From contig NZ_LMSS01000005.1 of NCBI RefSeq assembly GCF_001429605.1, positions 166,617-230,616 of the forward strand: a stretch of 64,000 nucleotides of DNA. Direction: 5' to 3'. This DNA is from Phycicoccus sp. Soil802. Its GTDB lineage: Bacteria; Actinomycetota; Actinomycetes; Actinomycetales; Dermatophilaceae. The notes beneath the pieces are model-generated. The model ran no database searches. It saw only the letters and a list, made by a program, of their open reading frames with translations, and had not been told where the DNA came from. Both the position numbers and the translations under genes were made by a program. This document shows positions 25,437 through 34,626 of this stretch, one piece after another (position 1 is the first letter of the stretch; each line of letters begins with the position of its first letter).

Positions 25437-28400
25437 TCAGCCGAGCACCCGTTCGATGAACCGCGCCGCGGCCCGGCCGTCCTCCAGCCCGGTGAAGCGC
25501 TTGCGGAACGCCTCGTACCGCGCGGCATACTCCGTCGTCACGTCGTCGAGGCGCCCGAGGGCGTCGATGACGGCGGAGGACTCGGTGAGCAGTGGTCCCG
25601 GCGCGTCCTGCTCGAAGTCGAAGTAGAACCCGCGCAGGTTGTCGCGGTAGTCGGCGAGGTCCCAGGTGAAGAAGAGGATCGGCCGACCGGTGTTGACGAA
25701 GTCGAACATCACCGACGAGTAGTCCGTGATGAGGACGTCCGACACCAGGTAGAGGTCGCGGATGTCGGGGTAGCTCGACACGTTGCGGACGAAGCCCCCG
25801 AACATGGCGGCGTCGATCTCCGACGACACCAGCTGGTGACCGCGGATCAGCAGCACGCTGTCGTGGCCGTAGGCGCGGTAGAGCGCCTCGAGGTCGAGCT
25901 TCATCGTGAACTGGTAGCGACCGCTGGCGTTGTAGTCGTTGTCGCGCCAGGTGGGGGCGTAGAGGATGACGCGCTTGCCCTCGGGGAGGTCGAGCCGTCG
26001 TCGGGTGGCCTCGGTCTGCTCCTGCGCGAGCTCGGGCCGGTGGAAGATGTCGTTGCGCGGGTAGCCGATCTCGAGCACCTCCCCCGGGTACTGGAAGGCC
26101 TTGCTCAGGATGGCGGTCGAGAACTCGTTGGGTGAGACCAGCGCGTCCCACTTCGCGACGTCGCGGGCGAACTGGGTGAGGTAGTTCTTGTTGGACATCT
26201 GGATCGACTCGATGTCGAACCCGATCCGCTTGAGCGGGGTGCCGTGCCAGGTCTGGGCGTACGTGCTGCCATCGCGCTTGACGTAGTGCACCGGCATCGA
26301 GTCGTTGCTCACGACCCAGCGGGCAGTGCCGAGGCGGCGGTAGTAGTCCCGGCTGCCGGTGATCACCCGGGTGACGCCCTCGGGCACCTCGACCGCGTGG
26401 TCCTGCACGGCCCACACGCAGGAGCGCGGGTCGCCCTGGCGCTGCAGCTCCTCGAAGATGGCCCGCGGGTTGTCGGAGTACTGCCGGCCCTTCCAGGCCT
26501 CGAAGAAGATGGTGTCCTCGAGCGGCCGGCGGCGCTGCAGCCGGTAGTAGTACTTGCGGTTGCGCATGCGGTGCAGCGCGCCGCGGTCCTTGTAGTCGCC
26601 GGAGGCGTCGACCACGAGGGACAGCTCGTGGGCGGAGTCCGAGCGCAGCTGGTAGGTCAGGCCGTCGACCACCCCGGTGCTGCCGAGCAGTGCCTCTGCA
26701 GTGCTGGCCGTCCGCACACTGCGTTCGCGCTGGCCGTCGTCCTCGGTCGTCAGGTTGACGAACCAGCGACCGTCCTCGAGCCACCGCAGCACCGCGGAGC
26801 CAGGCTCGCCGCGGGCCGGGATGGTGGCCCGCCAGCGGGTGCCCTCGGCAGTCACCGGGATCTGGTGGCTGGCGCCGCTGCCGGTGGTCAGGGAGAGCGC
26901 GTCGACCCGTGACCCACTCGCGTCGCCCTCGAGGTGCAGCCCCTCGTCGTCCCAGGAGAACGACGTGAGGACCGGGCCGGGGCGCGCGTCCCAGAGGCGC
27001 GCGCCGCCGTCGGCGCCCTCGCGCACGACGACCGAGCGGTTGCGGACGGTGACGAAGGCGTCCTCCATCTCCGGCGCCAGGTGCAGGAGGGTGCGCGGCG
27101 GCGCGTCGAGCGGCTGGTCCGGGTCGGCGAGGCCGAGGACCCACTCGCGCGCGGCGAAGGACGCCGCCCGCACCTCGAGCTGGTCGGCACTGACCACGGC
27201 GGTGGCGGTGCGGCCCTCGACGGTCAGGGGGATGCTGAGCCCCCGGAGGGCATCGGTGCGGCGCAGGTAGAGCGCCGCGTCGTCCCAGTCGCCGACGGTC
27301 CGGCGCAGGGTGAAGCGGAGGTTGTCCCCCTCGGCGGACACCGACTCCAGGAGGGCTTCGGTCCGGTACACCGTGACGGTCAGCTTGCGCGCGTCGTAGC
27401 CCGGCACCGCGAGCTGGTCGGGGGCGATCAGCCGGCGTCGGGGGTGGCGGCCCGCCCCGAGCTCGGGGTTGCCCACGCTGGAGCCGCGGCGCGCGGCGGG
27501 GGTGGCGAGCTGCACCAGCAGCTCGTAGCTGGCCTCCTGCTGGTCGGGGGCCAGGTGCAGCCGGCTGCTCGGGATCCGGGCGCTGAAGCCACCCGCGTCG
27601 TAGGACACCGCCGTGCCGGTGGTGTTGGCGGTCAGGTCGGGACGGCGCACCCGGCGGGCGCGGACGGACGTGCGCTCGCCGGCTGGGGCGCCCACGCGGC
27701 GCAGCTGGAAACGGCGCACCGAGGAGACCGAGGTGGCCTCCGGGACCCGGTGGATGAAGGCGTGGCCCTCGACGACGAGGGAGTCGCCGTCCCACTGCAC
27801 GTCGCGGACACCGGTGCGCAGCGGCTGGGAGCGGGTCGTCTCGTAGACCGAGGCCGGGATCCCCTTGCTGGAGTCGGTGCGGAAGGGCAGGTCGGCGTAG
27901 AGCCGCACGCCCGACCGGACGAAGTTGCCGCGGTTCGCGGGCACGCGGTAGTAGTCCTGCACCTCGAGCAGCTCGGGCAGCATGCCCTTCGAGATGAGGT
28001 GGTACTGCAGGCGCCGGATCGGCGGGAGCTTGGCGACGGCAGCCGCCGGGATGCGCTCGAGGTAGCTGCCGACCAGCTCCACGACCCGCTGGCGGAACTC
28101 GTCGTTGCCCTCGTGGAGGACGTCGATGAACAGCGGGATGTCGATCGACAGCACCTTGGCGTCGTGGATCGCCTTGCCCTGCTTGTCATCTCGCGCGACG
28201 AGGAAGTCGTCGACGGCGGCCACGGCCGAGAGGCGGTCCACGAGGTTCTTGGTCTCGGCCCGACGCTGGGTGATCGACTGCACGGCGGTCTGCCGCTCGC
28301 GCCAGAGGTAGACGGGGTCGACCAGCACGTCGACCGACCGGGCCAGGAAGTGCGCCGGGAGGGTGAGCGGGATGTCCTCGTAGTAGACGCCCTCGGGGAA

Positions 28401-28919
28401 CCGCAGGTCGTGCTCCGCGAGGAAGGCCCGCCGGTAGACCTTGTTCCAGGCCGTGGTGTCGAAGATCAGCGACGGCGTCTCACGGATGTGGGTGCGCATC
28501 TGGTTGCGCTTGATCGCCCTGCGGTGCAGCGGGGAGTTGAAGGTCTTGGCGCCGTCGAAGCGCAGCACGCCACCGCAGACGATGTCGGAGCCGCTCTCGG
28601 AGACGGCGTGCAGCATCAGCTCGTAGGCGTCGCGCGGGATGAGGTCGTCGGAGTCGACGAAGGCGACGAACTCGGAGCTCGAGTGGTCCATGCCGATGTT
28701 GCGGGCCCGGCCGAGGCCGCCGTTCTCGACGTGGAGGACCTGCCAGTGCGGGCGGTCCTTGGCGAAGGCGTCGGCCAGCTCGCCGGAGCCGTCCGTCGAG
28801 CCGTCGTCCACGAGGATGACCTCGAGGTCCTCCAGCGTCTGGGCCACCAGGGAGTCCAGGCACGCCACGAGGTAGTCGCTCACGTTGTAGATGGGCACGA
28901 CGACGCTCAGCGAAGGCAT
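25437..28919 (-). CDS. GT2 - CDP-glycerol:polyol-phosphate transferase (TagF-like) fusion
   Basis: This 1160-aa protein has an N-terminal GT2 domain (residues 1-~230: LSVVVPIYNVSDYLVACLD, VDDGSTDGSG, FVDSDDLIP) and a C-terminal Glyphos_transf domain (~760-1155) with AQTWHGTPLKRIGFD, LYAPTWRDND, LLIRGHQLV, LYLVSDVLITDYSSVMFDF. These are the catalytic His and donor-site motifs of TagF-type teichoic acid polymerases. The middle ~380 residues are beta-rich and unassigned. It likely adds both sugar and polyol-phosphate units to a wall polymer. A probable -10 TAGCAT (rc of 28988-28993) lies about 70 nt upstream, giving a leadered transcript. Confidence 0.9.
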   Translation of the reverse strand: MPSLSVVVPIYNVSDYLVACLDSLVAQTLEDLEVILVDDGSTDGSGELADAFAKDRPHWQVLHVENGGLGRARNIGMDHSSSEFVAFVDSDDLIPRDAYELMLHAVSESGSDIVCGGVLRFDGAKTFNSPLHRRAIKRNQMRTHIRETPSLIFDTTAWNKVYRRAFLAEHDLRFPEGVYYEDIPLTLPAHFLARSVDVLVDPVYLWRERQTAVQSITQRRAETKNLVDRLSAVAAVDDFLVARDDKQGKAIHDAKVLSIDIPLFIDVLHEGNDEFRQRVVELVGSYLERIPAAAVAKLPPIRRLQYHLISKGMLPELLEVQDYYRVPANRGNFVRSGVRLYADLPFRTDSSKGIPASVYETTRSQPLRTGVRDVQWDGDSLVVEGHAFIHRVPEATSVSSVRRFQLRRVGAPAGERTSVRARRVRRPDLTANTTGTAVSYDAGGFSARIPSSRLHLAPDQQEASYELLVQLATPAARRGSSVGNPELGAGRHPRRRLIAPDQLAVPGYDARKLTVTVYRTEALLESVSAEGDNLRFTLRRTVGDWDDAALYLRRTDALRGLSIPLTVEGRTATAVVSADQLEVRAASFAAREWVLGLADPDQPLDAPPRTLLHLAPEMEDAFVTVRNRSVVVREGADGGARLWDARPGPVLTSFSWDDEGLHLEGDASGSRVDALSLTTGSGASHQIPVTAEGTRWRATIPARGEPGSAVLRWLEDGRWFVNLTTEDDGQRERSVRTASTAEALLGSTGVVDGLTYQLRSDSAHELSLVVDASGDYKDRGALHRMRNRKYYYRLQRRRPLEDTIFFEAWKGRQYSDNPRAIFEELQRQGDPRSCVWAVQDHAVEVPEGVTRVITGSRDYYRRLGTARWVVSNDSMPVHYVKRDGSTYAQTWHGTPLKRIGFDIESIQMSNKNYLTQFARDVAKWDALVSPNEFSTAILSKAFQYPGEVLEIGYPRNDIFHRPELAQEQTEATRRRLDLPEGKRVILYAPTWRDNDYNASGRYQFTMKLDLEALYRAYGHDSVLLIRGHQLVSSEIDAAMFGGFVRNVSSYPDIRDLYLVSDVLITDYSSVMFDFVNTGRPILFFTWDLADYRDNLRGFYFDFEQDAPGPLLTESSAVIDALGRLDDVTTEYAARYEAFRKRFTGLEDGRAAARFIERVLG

Positions 28920-29069
28920 GGAGAAGTGGGTCTCTCTCTGTGGGGTCGGTCCGCAGCAGGTCTGCAGGGTCTGTCGGTCGGGGTCAGGCCATGCTAAACG
29001 CAGGTGGCACTCCCCACCCCAATCGGCGGCGGGCCGTTCAGGGCCTTCTCAGGTGACGCCGCGGACGGG

Positions 29070-30110
29070 TCAGGCCTGCTCGATGCGCACGCGGCTGGTG
29101 AGGAACCCCCAGCCCCACGCCAGGTGCATCGTGGGCAAGATCACGGGCAGCCAAGCCCGGTCGCGCGGCTCCAGCCGCGGGTCACGGACGCTGAGTCCGC
29201 CCGCAGTGGTGAGCACGAGGTATGCCGCGGGCACCAGCCACAGGGGCCACCACAGCACGCCGCCGACGAGGCCGGCGACCACGCCCACCAGCGCGACCGG
29301 CGGGGCGAGGTAGCGCGCGTTGATGGTGCCCGAGTGGGTGCGGGCCACGACCCGGCGCCAGCGCCCGTAGTCGCGGTACTGCCGCGCCAGCGCGGCCAGG
29401 GTCGGCCGCGGGCGGTAGGCGACGCGGAGCCGGGGTGAGAACCAGACCAGCCCACCGGCCTCGCGGATCCGGTGGTTGAGCTCCCAGTCCTGCGCCCGGA
29501 CGAACCGCGGGTCGTAGCCCCCCAGCCGGGTGAGCCACTCCCGCCGGAAGACCCCGAGGTACACGGTGTCGGCGGGTCCGGCCTCACCACCGGTGTGGAA
29601 GCGCGAGGCCCCGACGCCCAGCCGTGAGGTCATCGCCGCCGCGACCGCACGCTCGAAGGAGGTGACCCCCTCGGCGTCCATCAGGCCGCCGACGTTGGCC
29701 GCCCCGGTCTCGGCGAGCAGCTCCACCGCCGTGCGCACGTAGTCGGGGTCCAGCACCCCGTGCCCGTCGACGCGGACGACCACGTCGGTGTCCCCCAGGG
29801 CGGCGATGGCGGCGTTGAGCGCCTCCGGGGTACGCCCCGACGGGTTGGTGACGCTGCGGACGGCAGGGTGCTCGGCGCAGAGCTGCGCGGCGATCTGGTC
29901 GGTGCCGTCGGAGCTGGGCCCCAGTGCGAGCACGAGGTGCAGGTCGCCCGCGTAGTCCTGGCCGAGCACGGCCTCGACCGCCTCGCGCAGGTGCCGCTCC
30001 TCGTTGAGGATCGGCATGACCACGCCGACGGCCGGCGGCGTGCTGCGGTCCGCGGCGGAGGGCGCCGTCTCGGCTGGCTGAGGGGTTTCGTCGTGGTGCT
30101 GGGTCGTCAT
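29070..30110 (-). CDS. Membrane-associated family 2 glycosyltransferase
   Basis: The 346-aa protein has a GT2 domain (VGVVMPILNEERHLREAV, LALGPSSDGTD, VVRVDGHGVLDPDY, AQDWELNHRIRE) and three C-terminal membrane helices (~260-340), the layout of ExoA/succinoglycan-type transferases. Its ATG overlaps the upstream LCP stop as ATGA, so it is coupled to wall-polymer attachment. Confidence 0.85.
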   Translation of the reverse strand: MTTQHHDETPQPAETAPSAADRSTPPAVGVVMPILNEERHLREAVEAVLGQDYAGDLHLVLALGPSSDGTDQIAAQLCAEHPAVRSVTNPSGRTPEALNAAIAALGDTDVVVRVDGHGVLDPDYVRTAVELLAETGAANVGGLMDAEGVTSFERAVAAAMTSRLGVGASRFHTGGEAGPADTVYLGVFRREWLTRLGGYDPRFVRAQDWELNHRIREAGGLVWFSPRLRVAYRPRPTLAALARQYRDYGRWRRVVARTHSGTINARYLAPPVALVGVVAGLVGGVLWWPLWLVPAAYLVLTTAGGLSVRDPRLEPRDRAWLPVILPTMHLAWGWGFLTSRVRIEQA

Positions 30111-31645
30111 GAGGCTGCTGAGCATACGGAGGAGAGGTCGTTCTCCGCCGCGTTGCCTGCTGCCTTGTTCGGGTCCTGCACCGCTGTGCCGGGCTGGGCG
30201 GCCGGCTTCTTCTTCTTGCTGACCTTGGGCTTGGCGCTGGCGGTCTTGCTGGCGCTCGAGGTCTTGCCCTTGGCCGCCGCAGCCTGCTCGGACGCCTTGA
30301 TGGTCTTCTGGACCGTCGAGGTGACCAGGGTGGCGTCGTAGTCCCAGGGCTTCATCAGGGGCGGGACGAAGTTGACGCCACGGATGGGGTGCTGCCGCGT
30401 CTTCATGGCCAGGTCCGCGAACCGGCCGAGTTCCGACTGCGGCAGGTCGGTCTGGATCAGCCCGGAGCTGGCTCCGGCGATCTTCTGGAACCGGACCAGC
30501 ACGGTCTGCGGGTCGAGCTGGTCGGCCATCGCGGTCATCACACAGCGCTGCCGCGCCATCCGCTCGTAGTTGGTGGACCCCTGTCGGGACCGGGCGTACC
30601 AGAGCGCGTGGAAGCCGTCGAGGTGCTGCTCCCCCGGCTCGATCCAGCCGACGATGGGCGAGGTCCCGCCACCGATCGGGGTCCGGTACTTGACGTTGAT
30701 GTCCAGCCCGCCGACCGCGTCGACCATCTTCTTGAAGCCGCGCAGGTCGATCATCACGTAGTACTGGATGTCGAGGCCGCTGAGCGCCTCGACCGCCTCG
30801 CGGGTGGCGAGGACCCCCGGGTTGGTGGTGCCGGGCGGGAACTTGGCGGCGTTGTCCTGGGCCCAGGTGTAGAGGCCGTTGAGCAGGCACTCGTCGCCGC
30901 AGTTCCAGCCCTCGGGCATCAGCCGCGCCATCGTGGAGCCCGGCCGGAAGTTGATGTTCTCGGTGTCGCGGGAGAAGCCGAAGGTCACGGCGCTGCCCGT
31001 GTCGGCGTCGATGCTGACCAGCTGGATGCTGTCGGGTCGGGTCCCGACGCGGTCCCGACCGGAGTCCGCCCCGAGCATCAGGATGTTGTAGCGGCCCTTG
31101 ACCGCCCCCACCGCCTCGTTGCCCTGGAAGAGCGCGTTCATCGCGTCGCGTCCGGCACCCACCGAGCTCGCGGCATACACGAGGCCACCGGAGGTCACGA
31201 CGAGCAGCGCCGCGGTCACGCCGGTGAGCCAGCGCCGGGTCGTGAGCAGGAGGGTCCCCGGGCGACCCAGTCGCCACGCGTCGACGAACAGGACCGCCCA
31301 CAGGACGGCGAAGCCGGCCAGCAGCCACTGCAGCACGGTCAGCACCCACCCGCGCCCGAGCATGCCGATCGCCAGCGACTGGCTGAGCATGAACACGACG
31401 GCGACCAGCACGGCCAGCGCCGCCAGCGAGGCCCAGACGCGCAGGGCGAACCGGCCGAGCCCGCGGCGACCGGCCACGAGCTGGGCGCTGCCGGGGACGA
31501 GGAGGGTCAGGAGGACCAGCGTGAAGGCGCGCCGGCGGCGCATCCGTGGCGTCAGCGAGTCGGCGTCGCCGAGCCCACCGCCCGACCGCCGGGACAGGTA
31601 GACCCCGGCGTCAGCGCTCGCGGGCGCGGCATGGGAGGGCCTCAT
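30107..31645 (-). CDS. LytR-CpsA-Psr (LCP) family protein, divergent type
   Basis: This 512-aa protein has an unusually long N-terminal membrane section (about four to five helices, residues ~35-165), then an LCP domain: YNILMLGADSGRDRVGTRPDSI, GFSRDTENI, LSGLDIQYYVMIDLRGFKKMVDAVGGLDI, HALWYARSRQGSTNYERMARQR. The catalytic acidic and Arg residues are present. The usual KIN segment is replaced by EGWNCGDECLLNGLYTW with two cysteines. A Lys/Ala-rich tail follows. LCP enzymes move undecaprenyl-linked teichoic acids or glycans onto peptidoglycan. Start is ATG 31645. Confidence 0.88.
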   Translation of the reverse strand: MRPSHAAPASADAGVYLSRRSGGGLGDADSLTPRMRRRRAFTLVLLTLLVPGSAQLVAGRRGLGRFALRVWASLAALAVLVAVVFMLSQSLAIGMLGRGWVLTVLQWLLAGFAVLWAVLFVDAWRLGRPGTLLLTTRRWLTGVTAALLVVTSGGLVYAASSVGAGRDAMNALFQGNEAVGAVKGRYNILMLGADSGRDRVGTRPDSIQLVSIDADTGSAVTFGFSRDTENINFRPGSTMARLMPEGWNCGDECLLNGLYTWAQDNAAKFPPGTTNPGVLATREAVEALSGLDIQYYVMIDLRGFKKMVDAVGGLDINVKYRTPIGGGTSPIVGWIEPGEQHLDGFHALWYARSRQGSTNYERMARQRCVMTAMADQLDPQTVLVRFQKIAGASSGLIQTDLPQSELGRFADLAMKTRQHPIRGVNFVPPLMKPWDYDATLVTSTVQKTIKASEQAAAAKGKTSSASKTASAKPKVSKKKKPAAQPGTAVQDPNKAAGNAAENDLSSVCSAAS

Positions 31646-31832
31646 GGTGGACCAGTATCAGGCAGCACCAGTGTGATTCCTGTGACGCGTGGGATTTCCC
31701 GAGTGTCGCCCCATCCGTGCACCGGGGGGTGGTTCGTCCCGTTCTGCGTGCTTTGCGTGGCTCGCGCGCTGACCCGGGCGAGTCCGTGCGGCGTTTTGCC
31801 GGTCCACAGCAGCGCACTGGACACTGGACGAC
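31646..31832. promoter_or_regulatory. Divergent control region of the two LCP genes
   Basis: This 187-bp gap must hold both LCP promoters. On the minus strand GATACT ends 8 nt before ATG 31645; on the plus strand GACACT ends 7 nt before ATG 31833. Both only loosely fit TANNNT. Confidence 0.35.
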
Positions 31833-33104
31833 ATGACTGGACGCCGCAACGGCCCCGACGACGCCCGAGCCATCCCCCAGAGGGGGTCCGGCGACGACGC
31901 GTCGCGCCCGGGCGACGGCTCCGGCGGCGACTCTGACGGCGAGGGCGTCTACACCGTCGACGTCCGGGGCCGGCGTCGGCCGCGCTCCGGTGACGGCTCG
32001 GGAGCGACGCGGGCGATGCCCGTCAGCGCGGCCCCTCGCGCTACCTCCGACCGCCCGCCTCGCGCCACCCCGCCACCGGTCGACCACGGCGGGTACGACG
32101 ACGGGTACGACGCGCCCCGCCGCCGGCGCCGGTTCCCCGTCGGTCGCGTCGTGCTGCTCCTCGTCGTCGCGTGGGTGGCCTTCATGGTCTTCACGCCGCT
32201 GCACGCCTGGAACTCGGTGACCAAGGTCGACACCACGCCGGCCGGCACCCGCCCGGCGGACTCCAAGGGCTACAACTACCTGCTGGTCGGCTCCGACAGC
32301 CGGGCGGGGCTCACCAAGGAGCAGCGCAAGAAGTACGCCACCGGCAACGCGGCCGGCCGGCGCACCGACTCGATCATCCTGGTCCACGTCCCGGCCAGCG
32401 GTGGCAAGCCCGCGCTCATCTCCCTGCCCCGCGACTCCTACGTGCCGATCCCGGGGCACGGCAGCAACAAGATCAACGCGGCATTCGCCTTCGGTGGCCC
32501 GAACCTCCTCGTGCAGACGGTCGAGCAGGTGACCGACCTGCACATCGACGGCTACGTCGAGATCGGGTTCGCCGGCTTCGCCTCGGTCGTCGACAGCGTC
32601 GGTGGCGTCAACATCTGCGTCCCGTTCACGATGAACGACAAGAAGGCCGGGATCAACCTCAAGAAGGGCTGCCAGGTCCTCGACGGGGCGAACGCCTTGG
32701 GCTACGTCCGCGCCCGCTACTCCGACCCGCGTGGCGACATCGGTCGCGCCGAGCGCCAGCGCCAGTTCCTCGCCGCGATCATGAAGAAGGCCCTGACCCC
32801 CTCGACGGTGCTGATCCCCACGCGCTACTGGTCGTTCAGCCACGCGGCGGCCCAGGGGCTCATCGTCGGTGAGGACACCTCGATGCGCGACGCCAGCCGC
32901 GTGCTGCTCGCCATGCGGGCCGTGTCCAACGACGAGGGCCTCAGCCTGGTCGTGCCGCTGTCGAGCCTCAACTACCAGACCAGCGCCGGCAGCTCGGTCA
33001 AGTGGGACACCGCCCGTGCCAAGGCGCTGTTCACGTTGCTGCGCAAGGACACCCCGCTCGAGGCGCCCCCCGAGGGCACCGACGGCAAGCCCTCCGGCAA
33101 CTGA
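31833..33104 (+). CDS. LytR-CpsA-Psr (LCP) family wall-polymer ligase
   Basis: The 423-aa protein has a ~105-residue disordered Gly/Asp/Arg-rich cytosolic tail, one membrane helix (VGRVVLLLVVAWVAFMVF) and a canonical LCP domain: YNYLLVGSDSRAGL, RRTDSIILVHV, ISLPRDSYVPIPGHGSNKINAAF, LGYVRARYSDPRGDIGRAERQ. All expected Asp and Arg residues are present. It should attach undecaprenyl-pyrophosphate-linked polymer to peptidoglycan MurNAc. With its divergent paralogue it ends the polymer locus on the right. The repeat element copy 2 lies 42 bp after its stop. Confidence 0.92.
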   Translation: MTGRRNGPDDARAIPQRGSGDDASRPGDGSGGDSDGEGVYTVDVRGRRRPRSGDGSGATRAMPVSAAPRATSDRPPRATPPPVDHGGYDDGYDAPRRRRRFPVGRVVLLLVVAWVAFMVFTPLHAWNSVTKVDTTPAGTRPADSKGYNYLLVGSDSRAGLTKEQRKKYATGNAAGRRTDSIILVHVPASGGKPALISLPRDSYVPIPGHGSNKINAAFAFGGPNLLVQTVEQVTDLHIDGYVEIGFAGFASVVDSVGGVNICVPFTMNDKKAGINLKKGCQVLDGANALGYVRARYSDPRGDIGRAERQRQFLAAIMKKALTPSTVLIPTRYWSFSHAAAQGLIVGEDTSMRDASRVLLAMRAVSNDEGLSLVVPLSSLNYQTSAGSSVKWDTARAKALFTLLRKDTPLEAPPEGTDGKPSGN

Positions 33105-33145
33105 CCCCACGCGCACGGCCTCCCCTCCCTGCCCCCAGACCCCGG

Positions 33146-33242
33146 CCCCAGCTTTATCGGGTCTGGCAACAACATTGACCTTCGCACCGGTTCACAACCT
33201 GTGCGAAGGTCAACGTTCCCCCTTGACCCGATAAAGCTGGGG
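33146..33242. repeat. Nested inverted-repeat element, copy 2
   Basis: This is the most regular copy. Perfect 18-bp outer arms (33146-33163, 33225-33242) flank perfect 13-bp inner arms (33175-33187 TTGACCTTCGCAC; 33201-33213) with a 13-nt loop. It sits between convergent genes, so it could also terminate both. The GTATGCCG octamer follows 6 bp later (33248-33255). Confidence 0.88.
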
Positions 33243-33264
33243 AGGGGGTATGCCGCATGGCTGG

Positions 33265-34437
33265 CTACCGGCCGGCCAGCAGGTGGCGGCCTATCACCAT
33301 GCGTTGGATCTGGTTGGTGCCTTCGTAGATCTGGGTGATCTTCGCGTCGCGCATCATCCGCTCGACGGGGAAGTCGCGGACGTAGCCCGCGCCACCCAGC
33401 AGCTGCACCGCGTCGGTGGTCACCTGCATCGCGACGTCGGAGGCGTAGCACTTGGCCGCAGCACCGAAGAATGGCAGGTCCGTGTCGCCGCGCTCGGACT
33501 TGGCCGCCGCGACGTAGACCATCTGCCGCGCCGCCTCGACCGCCATCGCCATGTCGGCGAGCATGAACTGCACACCCTGGAACTCCGCCACGGCCTTGCC
33601 GAACTGCTTGCGCTCCTTGACGTACGACACCGCGAAGTCCAGCGCACCCTGGGCGATCCCGACGGCCTGGGCCCCGATCGTCACCCGGGTGTGGTCGAGG
33701 GTGCGCAGCGCGATCTTGAGGCCGTCACCGACCTCGCCGACGACCCGGTCGCCGGGGATCCGCACGTTGTCGAAGTGCAGCTCGCGGGTCGGGGAGCCCT
33801 TGATGCCGAGCTTGCGCTCCTTCTCCCCGAACGTGAAGCCCTCGTCGGACTTCTCCAGCACGAACGCGGTGACGTTGCTGCCCCGCTTGCCGTCCGGGTC
33901 GGTCACCGCCAGGACGGTGTAGTACTCCGAGACGCCGGCATTGGTGATCCACGACTTCTGGCCGTTCACGACCCAGTCGTCCCCGTCGCGCCGGGCCCGC
34001 GTCCTCATGGCCGCGGTGTCCGACCCGGCCTCACGCTCGGACAGCCCGTAGGAGAACGTCGTCCGCCCCTCCGCCAGCGGCGTGAGGTAGCGCTTCTTCA
34101 CGTCCTCGTTGGCCGCGAGGATCAGCGGCATCGTGCCGAGCTTGTTGACCGCCGGGATCAGCGACGCCGAGGCGTCGACCCGCGCCACCTCCTCGATGAC
34201 GATGCACGTCGCGAGCGCGTCCGCGCCCACACCGCCGTACTCCTCGGCGATGTGCGGGGCGAAGAAGTCCGAGGCGACCAGGGCGTCGTGCGCCTCCTGG
34301 GGGTAGCGCGCCTCCTCGTCCACGGCCGCGGCATACGGGGCGATCTTGTCCTCGGCGACGGCTCGGACGGCCTCGCGCAGGGCCTCGTGGTCCTCGGAGA
34401 TCTTGAACAGGTCGAAGGCGGGGTTACCAGTGCTCAC
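33265..34437 (-). CDS. Acyl-CoA dehydrogenase
   Basis: The 390-aa flavoenzyme has the family motifs: LIPAVNKLGTMPLILAA, YGLSEREAGSDTAAMRT, WVVNGQKSWITNAG (FAD/substrate binding), and near the C-terminus QLLGGAGYVRDFPVERMMRDAKITQIYEGTNQIQR, where YEGT supplies the usual catalytic Glu of short-chain and branched enzymes. It desaturates an acyl-CoA and passes electrons to ETF. GTG 34437 is chosen from the leaderless -10. It is not in an operon. Confidence 0.92.
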   Translation of the reverse strand: MSTGNPAFDLFKISEDHEALREAVRAVAEDKIAPYAAAVDEEARYPQEAHDALVASDFFAPHIAEEYGGVGADALATCIVIEEVARVDASASLIPAVNKLGTMPLILAANEDVKKRYLTPLAEGRTTFSYGLSEREAGSDTAAMRTRARRDGDDWVVNGQKSWITNAGVSEYYTVLAVTDPDGKRGSNVTAFVLEKSDEGFTFGEKERKLGIKGSPTRELHFDNVRIPGDRVVGEVGDGLKIALRTLDHTRVTIGAQAVGIAQGALDFAVSYVKERKQFGKAVAEFQGVQFMLADMAMAVEAARQMVYVAAAKSERGDTDLPFFGAAAKCYASDVAMQVTTDAVQLLGGAGYVRDFPVERMMRDAKITQIYEGTNQIQRMVIGRHLLAGR

Positions 34438-34445
34438 AGTCCCTC

Positions 34446-34451
34446 AGGTTA
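34446..34451 (-). promoter_or_regulatory. Leaderless -10 (TAACCT) for acyl-CoA dehydrogenase
   Basis: On the minus strand TAACCT is followed by 8 nt and the GTG at 34437. Confidence 0.5.
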
Positions 34452-34626
34452 CCCGCTGGTATGCCGCGTGCGAACGGCTCCGCGTGTGGGTTTGCCGACA
34501 CTGCGGGTCACCGACAAACCGGACACGGTTCACAGCGTTGCTCCCCCGTGGTCGCCGCGAACTGGTATGAAACTCCCGACCCATGCTCCTGGCCTCGTCA
34601 GCCACTTCCTCGGGGGGACCCCACCC

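Noticed and set aside
25440..27795. Upstream part of a 1373-codon minus-strand frame continuing into the GT39-like gene
   Set aside because: It runs in a shifted frame through the TagF-like gene, whose own frame has clear motifs. The real start is the TTG near 25365.
26934..28997. 687-codon plus-strand open frame
   Set aside because: It is antisense to the GT2-TagF gene and has no recognisable motif.
7538..33104. Recently acquired genomic island
   Set aside because: I saw no integrase, transposase, tRNA or clear drop in GC. Leaderless promoters and the octamer occur here as elsewhere.
33146..33242. Simple terminator
   Set aside because: The same element lies upstream of divergent genes at 900-994 and 62979-63067, so termination cannot be its general role.
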